Of a stretch of DNA of 64,000 nt, positions 39,405 through 50,600 are shown piece after piece. The stretch's first letter is position 1. Each line of letters begins with the position of its first letter. Under the pieces are notes generated by a model. That model ran no database searches and had not been told where the DNA came from. It was given only the letters and a program-made list of their open reading frames with translations. The position numbers and the translations under genes are program-made. Location: the NCBI GenBank assembly GCA_902806595.1, contig CADCXC010000037.1, positions 1-64,000 of the forward strand. The letters are read 5' to 3'. The stretch is from Pyrenopolyporus hunteri. Lineage: Eukaryota; Ascomycota; Sordariomycetes; Xylariales; Hypoxylaceae.

Positions 39405-41503
39405 TCAAACTTCCATCTCCTTGTCATCCATAACACCGCTCTTAGAAGCCGCCCCCCCTCTCCTCTGCTGCTCTTCCTCATTCTTCCGTTCCATTTCAAG
39501 TTTTCGTTCCTTGAGCGCAATGCAAAACTTAGACCGCGCGCGAATCTTCTCGCCTTTCCAGATGAAGATGTAGGGGATGACGCACATGAGTAGACTCAAG
39601 CCTCCAAGCAAACTACAAGCGCCACTGATTCCTAGTCGCGCGAACATTGGAGTCGTTGCGAGTGGAAGCACGACTGCAAAGACGGAGCGGCAGCTACTAG
39701 CGGCCGCATTAGCGCTGGCGGCAAAGATCTCGTAGGCATCTGTGAGGTAATTCAGCAGCGCCATGAATATTAACACTATAGTTGATGAAGTTAGCTCATT
39801 TTCGGGGGTTAACGACAAGTCTGAACCACAAGAACTTGCGCGATCCTAATTTTAGAACTAGATCGGGATTATGTCTATTAAAATAAGGAGCAATAATGAC
39901 AGGAACACACGTACTAAACCCGCCGCCAAAGGGGATGCCTGCTAGCATAGGTACGACGAACGGCACATTAGTTCTTGCTGACCAGCCGAGCCAGAATAAG
40001 GATATGGCGAACAAAGGGCCACCAAGAAATGCTAGCGGGACTCGTCGAAACTCTTCCTTCTTTGACCACGGGGCGCCGCGGGCTTGGGCGTCTAGGAGAA
40101 TATGGTCATACCCAAAAAAGATGGGAACCGCTATAAGTGCACCAGCTCCTATTGGCATATAGCATAACCCAGTAACTCCTGGAGAAAGGCCGTAAACATT
40201 TTGGAATATTATCGGAAATGCTTGAAAAGACATGTAGAATATTGCATATATCAGCGAAAGATACAGACACGTGGCTGTCACAATGAGTTCAGTTGCGATC
40301 ATACGAATAGGTCGAGTTAGAACCCTAGTAAACAATTGCGTGAGGTCGTGCGGCTCAAGTTCCGTAGCAGAGTAGACCTGAGCTTTAGGATCCGCCTTTC
40401 GAATCTTGGCTGCTCTGCGGCTAAGGAGAACGGGAGCATAGGTTTCGGGGAGAAATATGGCAAATATCATTGTCACACCAGCGATAATTAAGCCGATCCA
40501 GAAGGTCCATCGCCATCCGATACTCGTCGAGCAGAAACCGGATATAATTGGAGCCAAAAGGGGGCCAAAAACGGTCGTCTTCGGACAAGAGTCAGCTTCA
40601 GATAAACAAAGACGTCCAGTGGATTTTGGGATACTTACAGCCATGAACCAAGCCATAGCACGACCTCGCGTAACCGTATCACTGTAAATATCTGCGAGTA
40701 TTCCCGTGACAACAGCGATTGGCGCACTTGCGCACGATCCAACGAAGAACCGGAATATAAGCATTGCCGGCCAGTTCGGAGCTAGAGCACAGGCAAGAGT
40801 CCAAATTGCATACATTATAAAACATCCCGTGGAGATGTATCGGCGTCCAATATGCTCGCTTAGTGGCCCCCCTAAAAGAGATGTTAGCTCGTGCCGCATA
40901 TACCCACGCAGAGGACTCTCAAAGCGGGAAAAACATAGGCTATAGGGAGTCAAGTGAAACTTACAAAATATAGGACCGAAGACGTAGCCCATAAGGTACG
41001 TGGAAATGGGAAGGACAAACTGCGGTTGGGAGGTAACTCCCCATTCTTTCGTCATATAGGGAATGGCCATACTTGGTAGAGAACTACCCATAGTGCTATT
41101 GGCGACTGTAAACATAGACGTTATTAAGATGAGGGTTTTACGCCACTGTAACTGAAGTTAGTATCGGCCAAGTATTGCATAATTCAGGGGTTAGAATCCT
41201 GACCTTAGGCCAATTGTAAGGGTTTTCTTTGTCATTGACCTCCCAAGATATTATCGTCTTTTCTCCGGCACCTTGAAACTGGCTCGAATCTGGTGTATCG
41301 TCCGTCGGTATCCTGTTATCTTCCTGTTCGATTCTATACCTAGATTCCGCATCTTGGTTGCTGATACTTTGGACTAGTTCCGCGAAATGGCTTAGACCGC
41401 TCTCGTGTCTCTGCATGCCCCTAGAGCTTGGCGAAGACGCGTTCGTACGCTCGCGGCGTAATTGCGACCCAAGGCCGGCTTGCGTGACGTCTAGGTTTGA
41501 CAT
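39405..41503 (-). CDS. MFS transporter, DHA1 (drug/polyamine:H+ antiporter) type
   Basis: CDS complement(join(39405..39775, 39915..40578, 40639..40871, 40965..41145, 41204..41503)), 582 aa. Start at the ATG at 41,503; the frame extends four codons further to a TTG but holds no earlier ATG before a stop. A polar N-terminus of about 95 residues ends in the family motif NPYNWPKWRK. Motif A appears as GGPLSEHIGRR after the second helix. RGRAMAWFMA|TTVFGPLLAP follows, then a central loop (SRRAAKIRKADPKA) and the second six helices with IIFQNVYGLSPGVTGLCYMP and LIFMALLNYLTDAYEIFAAS. Length and motifs fit Flr1/Tpo-like exporters. The charged tail (ERKNEEEQQRR) is cytosolic. The donor gtcagg of intron 1 is weaker than the others. 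The substrate is unknown. Confidence 0.9.
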
Positions 41504-43320
41504 ATCCGGGGACAAGACGACTCGCAGATTTCCAGTGACAATGGAACCAGAGTCAAAGGGGGCCTAGTGTTGAACGTGAGGGCCAAAGGGAGCTGCGCGA
41601 AGCGAACCAGGAATAAAATAGACAAAAAAAAAGGCCAAAAGAGAATTACATCGGCAAGGAGTTGCGGCTGCGGACAGGGTTGACCGAACATTTTTATGGG
41701 TCGGGTTGGGTAATGCCGACGCATGGCGACTCCGGACGCGAAGTCGCGCCGCGACGATCGTCTTACCGTACTTGGTAATAGCACATCTGCTCCTACGTCA
41801 ATGTTGTGCTGAGGATAAGGTAACCCGCGCCCTCACGATGACAAGAAAAACGGCACCCTTTAACGTTGGAGCATGCAAGATACTTACTGATAGCTTCTGC
41901 CCTCCGGCCTAATGTATCACATAGGTGGCGAAATAGCATCACGATTGGGCTGCTATACCTATATAGAGCCCCTTAGTAGAGCAAACAATATCCGCTTTCG
42001 CAATGATATTTGCTTCACCGGTATAGCGGTAACCCCCCCCAGCACTTCGACGATAGCCCATTCTAACCCGGGGATGAGAGCAGCATACCCTTACCTCTTA
42101 ACACCTTCGGTTACCCAAAAAATACAACTAACCACTCACAACCGGAAAGATGTAAGTAATCCCCGTTCGCAAAGGAATAGCCATGCCATGGATGTCAAAA
42201 CACTTACATGGCAGAGAGGTCCCCGCTCGTTCACCAGCCCCCTCTTCCAACTTTGTGGGGCCGCCATGGACGGGGATGGTGGTGCGGATGGTGGTGCGGA
42301 TGTTGGTAATGTATGTTGCATATGTATTTGTACATACCGTAACAGTTGTGATTGGGCGTTATCCATCAACTAGGGTCCTCATCCGTTCGCGCACACACGA
42401 GCTAGCATCCCCAGGTTCCTCCAGGCCGTTATTCCCGTAGCCGGAAATGTTTCCCTTAGGAGTTGAGAGCGTAATAGAACGTCTAAGTGAACCAATCACC
42501 TTACGCCGATACCGGATTATGATAAAAGGGGGGGCCACCGTCCTTAATCCGCCCAGCGATGGATGCAAACAGAGAGCTCCGTAATAATTGTATTCTAATA
42601 CGAGACTACCCGCACATACCCACGCAATGCTTATAAATGTGAAAGAAGACCCCCGGAAATATACGATCGGGATCTCTATTGATTTGCTTATCTCAGCGTC
42701 TAAATAGCTGTATATAATAGTAAAATAATAGGTCATAGGATATCAGTTGCGGTCGTAAGTGGACTTATAGCCCTTGTCATATTATGTGAGCTTCAGCTTC
42801 TTATAGTGTACAATGGAAGTTGAAAATGGAAAGAGGCAAATAGTTACCTATATATGCCTTTTTGAAACGACAGCCCTTAGATTATTATTCTCAAATATTG
42901 GCTTTCCCTATATGTGTGTACAATTAAGATAATTGAGGTTATTATTACACTTGGTGCGTGAGCATTGGGGGGCGGTGCTATTAAACGCGTTCAATATCAA
43001 GAATTGCAGTTAAGTGGCAGATACCAATCGCCATCTGGCAGCCACCCGGCAGACCTTAAAACTGATCAATCCACAGCACATGCAGGTTGAATTATCTCAT
43101 TAGACCGGCTGTCTAGCGACTGGCAGAACCAGCTGTCATCTGGTCCCGGGCTAATCATAGGAGGTGGAAGTGGAAGAAAGTAGGTAGATAGTTTACATTA
43201 ATTTAATGTTGAAGTATTTCAATCTTCGTAGTGTTTGTGAAAACGGATATCGCGAGCCTAAGGAATATCTGAGTGTCCTCCACCCCCCGACCTACGTTGA
43301 ACTCCCCTCGAAACAATCTA
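41504..43320. other. Intergenic region upstream of the MFS gene
   Basis: 1.8 kb. The first few hundred bases are the MFS promoter. A short tandem ggtgcggatggt repeat lies near 42,280. Reading frames up to about 150 codons (for example 41,912-42,373) have no family features or splice logic. No gene was seen. Confidence 0.4.
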
Positions 43321-44160
43321 CTACTCGTTCTTCGCTGCGGACATCCGTTCACTTGCCGCAGGAATTTTGACGAGTATTACAGCGTAGCTATACATATAAC
43401 CAATTCCGGCTCGTTACCATACTAATAGGTGCTGTTAGTTAATTTCGTGGCGACGACGACCGGAAGGACTTACTGTTAAATGCACGAACGCCTCGCTCTT
43501 GTTCTCCATCCTTCCCGTAAGCCAGTCAACTTCAGCTTTGCTACGAGAAAACGTGGAAATAAGTCTACTCCATCCCTCGTCCTCATATATGCATCCTTCG
43601 GTTATCATTATCCCATCCCAATCTCTAATGCAATACCACGAAGGCCTGTGATAGTCTGGCTCCCACATCGCCCTATGATTCATAACTTCTTCGTCAAGCA
43701 CAGTTTGGACGAGAACCTTTAGGCCGAGGGCGCGGAAAACGGTGTAAACGGCCATGCCAGCGCCTTTGAGAATACCCGGCACTGACTTCCCGTCCAACGT
43801 CGTAGCGTGCGGATAGGCGTTGGTACAGTACATTCCGATATAACCACCTTCGGGCACGAATACCGGCTTAGCCAAGGCTTCCTTGACCTTCTGATACACT
43901 GGTAAACCAGAGAAATACAGCGCGGGACTATTTCCAGCGAGCTGGCCAACACTCGGGATAGTATATAAGTTGTAGGTGAGTGGCCTTCAGTTAGCTCTAA
44001 AACCTCCTGTTCACAGTCGCTATAGAACGCCGCCCATTGGCACTGGGCGGTTTCCGTATTGACCTTGGAAGTACTCCAGTCGTAGGTAACGCTATGTCCT
44101 GCATGGCGGACGACAGGGGCGGCTGACTACCGGCGAGCCGAATTGCGTCCCGGATAGTCT
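43321..44160 (-). pseudogene. Frameshifted fungal 2OG-Fe(II) oxygenase
   Basis: Pieces of one protein lie in different minus-strand frames: GTQFGSPVVS at about 44,150; VVRHAGHSVTYDWSTSKVN near 44,090; QWAAFYSDCEQEVLELTEGH near 44,020; LTYNLYTIPSVGQLAGNSPA near 43,980, followed by a long open stretch (GGYIGMYCTNAYPHATTLDG, HRPSWYCIRDWDG). A 52-nt intron (43,422-43,473) joins HLT to YGNEPEL, and a further shift leads to YSYAVILVKIPA and the stop at 43,321. The order matches the fungal prolyl-4-hydroxylase-like 2OG oxygenases I know, in which CEHEV supplies an iron-binding His. Here it is CEQEV, so the ligand is lost. At least three frameshifts make it non-functional. The N-terminal half is not recognisable. 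Confidence 0.7.
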
Positions 44161-45371
44161 AATACATTTATTGCTTAGGGCAAGAGTTTATGAGAAAAGG
44201 TGATAGCATATTCTCATAAGCGTTTGATGGATTACTCGAGTTACACACTTTTGCCTGGTTTACAAAGTCCTGACGGCGGGCCACGCTCAATGCGAAATAT
44301 GGAGATATTGAAAAGTGGTGACTTCGATATTGGTGTTCGGGTCTGAATCCAAATAATAATCCATTCATATAGAGCAGCTCGCGCGCGTTGGACTGTAAGT
44401 AGATAACACTAAGTTCTCATCTGAGCCGGGATAGCGCGCTTAGTGCAACGCGCTGGGGGGTGATAATTTCCTTGCTCTTGAGGCCATTTCCTCCTTTCTA
44501 TATTGTTAATTCCGACGGATTTCAAAAGTCGTAGGCGCTCGCTAAAAAACTATCCGCTAAATATGCTCAAAATAAGTTAGACAGCCAAGAGAAGACTAGG
44601 AGGTTGTAGGGCTGTTTTCTAAATTGAAGTCCCATTAGTTGCGAGTTAGTCCATTACCCCCTTTTTAAAGACGGTCGGGGAATTCTGCCCCATTAGAGAA
44701 TCCTTCGCTTTTTTCTCTTCGCAAAAAACTAACCACTTCTTAGCGCAACACATAGAATTGTATTTAAAACTATGCATATAATCGAACGATAGTATAATTA
44801 GGAACACCTTAAGCTCTATCTCTTGTACCCAGATTACTTAATATACCTATATGATAAGACTAGCCAACTTCTATTAGTTCAACACCTAGCCCTTTTCGAG
44901 GCTCTATCCCGTCGACCCGAGTTGGGCCCATGTTGTTGGCAGCGGCGGCTCGTTTCCTAGAGCTCATCGCTTAGAACATATGGCGCTAAAGCTTCGAGCA
45001 CATGTATAGCTAATAATCGTTGCCCTCTATTATACTGTTAATGATTTCCACGATAGCTCCGGGTAGGTCCCTCGAAGTAGTATTCCGGAAGGTCTAGATC
45101 TTGTGGTTGGACTTCGTCGTCGAACGATTCACAGGCACGGACATGGCACTACAGCCTTCGCTTGCGATGGCTTCTCTTTTTGGTAATTACGCCTATACAT
45201 ACCGATTACCATAAATTTATCATCCTAATCCCCCTACATCTTCATTCTCCTTCGTTTGCCATCAAGTGATGGCAGCCTTAGCCTCAACTTGCTCCCCTAA
45301 CTAGGACGTTATCCAAAGTCCGTGTCACTCATTTGTTTTCTTTACATTCATTAATACTCTAATATTTAATC
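44161..45371. other. Intergenic region upstream of the laccase
   Basis: 1.2 kb. It may hold the eroded N-terminal part of the oxygenase pseudogene on the minus strand (about 44,168-44,370 is open but unrecognised). Its right end is the laccase promoter, AT-rich with aatatttaatc just before the ATG. No other gene was seen. Confidence 0.4.
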
Positions 45372-45907
45372 ATGCGGCCTGAATCGCTCTGGACCGCTTT
45401 CACTACACTCGTTGCCACTTCGCTTGTTTCTGCCTCCTCCGTCCATAGGAGGCATTGCCATGTGGGCAAGTGCGATTTCCATCCTTCTAAGAGTTATAAA
45501 TGCTGGGGCGACCATTCTCTGGACACTAACTGGTATGATGAAATACCAGACACTGGGGTCACGCGCGAATATTGGCTCCAAGTTCAAAATGGCACGGCTG
45601 CCATTGATGGAGTTGAGCGTATAGTCTTGACTGTCAACGGTACAGTACCTGGGCCAACAATTACGGCAGATTGGGGAGACACACTTGTCATCCATGTGCA
45701 CAATGCGCTGGAGAATAACGGTACTAGTATTGTACGTATGAATATCCTGTGCCTAAAGGGTTACCTAGGGCTATTCTTCTCTACCTTTGGCTAAAGGGGT
45801 AATTTTTTTTAAAAAAAAAAATCCATTAGTTTCTAAACAGGATACATATTAAAACTAAGATAACATTAACACGGCTTGAAATAAAATTATACGACGTAAT
45901 ATAACGG
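45372..45907 (+). pseudogene. Laccase (multicopper oxidase) 5' part, cut by a retrotransposon
   Basis: Exon 1 (45,372-45,731, 120 codons) is intact. It has a signal peptide (SLWTAFTTLVATSLVSASS), then GVTREYWLQVQNGTAAIDG, VLTVNGTVPGPTITADWGDT and IHVHNALENNGTSI, the first cupredoxin domain of ascomycete laccases. Intron 1 is 45,732-45,863, starting gtacgt; its acceptor reads AA where AG is expected. Exon 2 then reads H-stop-HGLK-stop-NYTT-stop-YNGV up to about 45,907. With TGG and CAA restored this is the first copper motif region HWHG...Q...NGV. The gypsy-like element begins there. The same gene resumes at 59,111. Exon 1 has normal composition and mutations start in the intron. Native laccases are secreted phenol or melanin oxidases. 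Confidence 0.88.
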
Positions 45908-46211
45908 TGTATATTATACGTGCTAAAGTTTTATACGAAAATAATATAGGCTTTAAATAGTAAAAGATAACTATAAACTATTTATTAATAAAAAAAATAA
46001 CTTAATAACTTTTATAATATATATATTTATAATTAATAAATTTATCGAACGGTTAAAACGTTTTCGATATCGATTTAAATTAACTTTTTATACCTAAAAA
46101 TTTCTACTTTCGTTAAAAAAAAAAAAAATTATAACTTTTAAAATTAAAAAAAATTATTAAATAAAATTAATATATTTTAAATTTTTTATTAAAAGTTTTT
46201 ATTATAAAATA
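45908..46211 (+). repeat. 5' LTR of gypsy-like element 1
   Basis: Aligns with 58,808-59,110 at an offset of about 12,898, with differences mainly C/T and G/A (for example ttatacgtgctaaag against ttatatatattaaaa). It begins TGTATATT. Edges are good to about 5 bp. Confidence 0.8.
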
Positions 46212-47380
46212 ATTTTTTTATTTTTTAAAAAAAATATATTTTCGAATATAATATATATTTAATAAAATTATTTTTACCTATTATATTTTATTAATATTTT
46301 AAATTAATAATTTATAACGATTTTTATTTTTTCGATTTCGAATAATCTTTAAAATATATCGTAATTATTATTTTTTATTTTTTTAACGAAACGACGTATT
46401 TATATTAAAATTACAATAATAATTATTTCGTAAAAAATTTCGTTAAAATAAAAAATTTCGAATAAAAAATCGGTTATTTTTTTAAACGATTTTTATTTTA
46501 TTATTTATAAATTTATATCGTTATTTACGAATATTTTTATTATATAATTTTAAATAAACTTCGAAAAAATTATAATAAATTATTTCGAAAAAAAAATATT
46601 TTTTTCGCAAAAATTTATATATTTACTCGAATAATTCGATATTTAAATTAAATTAACGATTTTTTTTCGATTTTTATAATATTTTTATAAACTTTATACC
46701 CGTAATTGTCGAAAAATAAAATTTTTAATACGTTTTAATATTTCCAAACTTTTTTTTTTTTAATTTATTATTATAAAAGAATTTTATATATATAAAAGTT
46801 AATTTTTTATATTATATTATTTTTAAAATTATAACTTAATAATAAAAGAAATTTTAAAAATTAAAACTATTAATATAATAATTTTAAATTTATTCGAATA
46901 ATTTATTTATTTATATAATTAAATAAACGAAATTTATAATATTTTAAAAAATTTCGTTACTTTAATAAATAATTAATACCGTAAAAATTAATAATAATTA
47001 ATAGATTATTATTAATATTTTCGAGAAATTTACGAAATAATTGTTATAATATAAAAAATAAACGTAAAAATTACGAAATAATAAATTATTAAATTTTAGC
47101 GATAAATAATCGAAAATAATTAAATATTTTTAAAGGAAATATAAATTATAATTATTAAATTCGTTAAATAATAATAAATTAAAAAAAAATAATCGTAAAA
47201 TTATAAATTTAAATTAAACGATAAAAAAATTACTTCGTTTAATTTTAATAAAGTTAAATTTTATAAATAATTATATAAAATCGTTTCGATTTTTAAATTA
47301 AAAAAAAAAGTTTATAAATTAATTAATTTTTAATTAAAAAATATATAAACCTTTAATAATTTAATAAAAAAATTCGTTTA

Positions 47381-47385
47381 TAAAT
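47381..47385 (+). repeat. Left target-site duplication TAAAT of nested copia-like element
   Basis: TAAAT directly precedes the left LTR and recurs directly after the right LTR at 53,552-53,556. Confidence 0.8.
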
Positions 47386-47602
47386 TAATAATTAATTAAC
47401 TTATATACATACCATTTCATAATACGTACTTTAAAAAGAAAAAATATTAATATATTTTCGTTTATATAAAAGAAACTTTTCCCACGGTTTTTTTATTAAA
47501 TAATTTTTCCTTTTTAAATAAAATTATATAATATTAATTTTATTTTATCGCGATTATTTTTATTATTATTTTTTTATTTTATTACGTATGTATTTATTAA
47601 CA
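47386..47602 (+). repeat. Left LTR of nested copia-like element
   Basis: Matches 53,335-53,551 at a constant offset of 5,949, with almost only C/T and G/A differences. Shared stretches are taccatttc, tacgtactttaaaaa and tatcgcgattatttttatta. Confidence 0.88.
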
Positions 47603-50600
47603 TTAATTAATATTATTAAAATTAATAATATAAATTAATAAAATTAAAAAAATCATTATCGTAATAATATAAAAAACTTTTATCGTAATAATACACGCAA
47701 TAATAATACCCTTTTTTCTATAAAATACTTTTTTATTTATATTAAAATATCATTTTATTACATTAAATTTTTTTAAACTTATAATATTTATTATATCGTA
47801 AAAAATTAAAAATTCGACTTAAACGTAAATTCGTATTAAAAAATTCGATTTAATCGAATAAAATATTAAAAAAAAATTTATTAAATTAATAAAATACGTT
47901 TTTAATAACCGTACGTTTTTCGATTAATAATTTAATTACGAAATTTTAAAATAAAAAAAAATTAACCTTTAAACCGTTATCGAAAAATAAAAAACAATAT
48001 AAATATTATTTTTTTTAAAAAATTTAATCGTTATAAATAAAAATAAATTATATGTTTATATAATAAAAAATATTTTAAAAAAATATTAAAAGTAGTTTAA
48101 AAATTTTATAATAAAAAATTTCGTAGTTATATTACGTTAATTTAAAGTTATATTAAAATATGTATTTATATAAAAAAATATTTATATAAATAAAAATAAT
48201 ATTAATATAACGAAGACTTTAATTAATTTTATATCGATGTGTAAATTTTTTAAATAAAATTACGATAAATTAAAATATATTAAACGTAAATAATTTAACG
48301 TTTTAATATGAAAAGCGTCGATATATTATATCGATAAAAGTACGGTTTACTTTTTAATATTAATGTCGAATTATATTTATATTACGATATAAAAACGGTT
48401 AATGATATTTTATTTTATAACGTTAATATAAGTAAAAAATTAAAAAAAATTAAATTTATAAATATTAATAATTCTAATTAAATTATTTTTAATTTTATAT
48501 TATTAACGTTACGAATCGTTTATTTAATAACCATCTTTATTTTTTTTTATTATTAATAATTTATTATCGATATTTAATACGTTATTATTTTTTTTATTAA
48601 ATTAAATTTTTATAACGTAACCTACGTTTTAATTTTCGTTTAAATTTTAGTAACAAATTTTTCTTTCGTCACTTTAAATCTTTTAAAATAACCTTCGTAT
48701 TTAACCCAAATTTTAAATATTTAATATATCTATTTTCCCTACTTTTATATTTATTTAATTAAAAATAACCGCATTTTTTTAAACTAATATTATCGATTTA
48801 TACCTTATTATTTTAATTTATGTTAAATTATAAAAATATAATTAACGATATACCTTTAATCTTTAAAAAAAAAAATAATTTTAACTCTTATTATCGAAAA
48901 ATATTTATAAATTTCCTAAATCGTTATTAAATAATTTGTATATAACATCGACAATCCCATTAAACATCATATTAAAAAAAAAAAATTATTATATCGGAAA
49001 TTACGATTTTTCCTTCTAAACGATTTTATAATTTTTATTAATTAAATCGACTTTAATATTTATACCCGTCGAAAATTAATAAAACGATATTTATTACGAC
49101 ATTTTTTTTACTCGAATTTTTAATAAAATATACTTTTTTATTATTATCGGTTATTTTAAAAAAATTTAAAATAATGAAAATAATTATATCGAAAAACTTT
49201 ATAACGTTTTAAAAAATAAATTTCGTTTTTTTTAAACATATATTACACAGTTAAAATTCGTTAAACTTAATTTTATATTATATTTTTTATTATCTTTATT
49301 AAACAAACAACTATTTATTTTTTACATAATATATCTTACTATTAATATTTTACGAATATATATTTAATTATAAAACGACATTTTAATACGAAATAAAATA
49401 AAGTTTAATATTATTATAATTAAACCTCGATTATTTTTTTTAATATTAAAACCGAAAAAAAAAACGAAAAAAAATTCGACTTTAAAATATTATAAATTAT
49501 ATTAAATAAATTAATATTATATTAACATACCTTTAAAAAAAATTTTAAAAGTAAATAATAACTTATCGTAATTATATAACATATCGTTTATAATATACCT
49601 TAATTATAATATACCTTATTTATTTTATTATATTAATTCGAAAAATTAATTAATAAATTTCGCACGTCGATTAATACTTTCGAAAATATTAAAAAAATAC
49701 GTTAATTCGTAATTAACGACGATAATAACGAAAACTTCGATTAATTTTATATTAAATAAAAGTATTATCGTAATAATAAAAATAACCGATATTAATCGAA
49801 AAAAATAATTTAAATTTAAAAATATCGTTATTAAATATATAAAAAAAAAAATATTAATTTATTAAATATTTTAAAAATAAATAAAAAAAAGTTAAAAAAT
49901 GTTAATAAATTTAAAAAATTAAAAATAAAAATAAATATATTACGTTTTTAACGAATTATAAAAATATTAAATAAAAAAATTCGAAATTAAAAAATAACGA
50001 TTAAAATATCGTTATTTTCGAAACGAAAAAAATCGATTTTTAATATTAATTAATCGCGATATATTTAATAAATTAAATATATTAATATCGAATTATTTTT
50101 CGTTATTTTTTTATCGATAAATTAAAAAATAATATTATTTTTATTTTAAACCGATATATTAAAGATATTTTTTAAAATATTATCCCTAATATCGACATAA
50201 TTAAAATATCTATTATAAGGGAAAATTAATATTAAATTTTTATAAAAAATTTTCCCGATCGAAATTTTAAAATAAATAATAATCAAATCGATAAAATTAA
50301 CATTAAATTCGAAAATAAACTTTTAATTAAATTATTAAAAATAATTATAATTAATATTTCGTTTAAATCGATCGATTTTTATATTATAAATTTAAACATT
50401 TCGTTTTTTATATATTTAAAAAATATAAATCAATTAAACGTTTATTTAAATAACGTTATAAATTAATTAATCGAAAAAAATAATATTATCGTCGTTATCG
50501 TTCGTAAATAAAAATATTTATAATTTTATTTCGATAATATAATTTATTTTATAAAACCCGAATTACGCTATATTTATACCCGATTTAATTATTTTTTTAT

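Noticed and set aside
41504..41515. Upstream start for the MFS transporter
   Set aside because: The earlier in-frame codon is TTG, and no ATG precedes it before a stop; the ATG at 41,503 is used.
41912..42373. 153-codon plus-strand frame upstream of the MFS gene
   Set aside because: No family similarity, no coding pattern or introns, and overlapping frames on the other strand are equally open.
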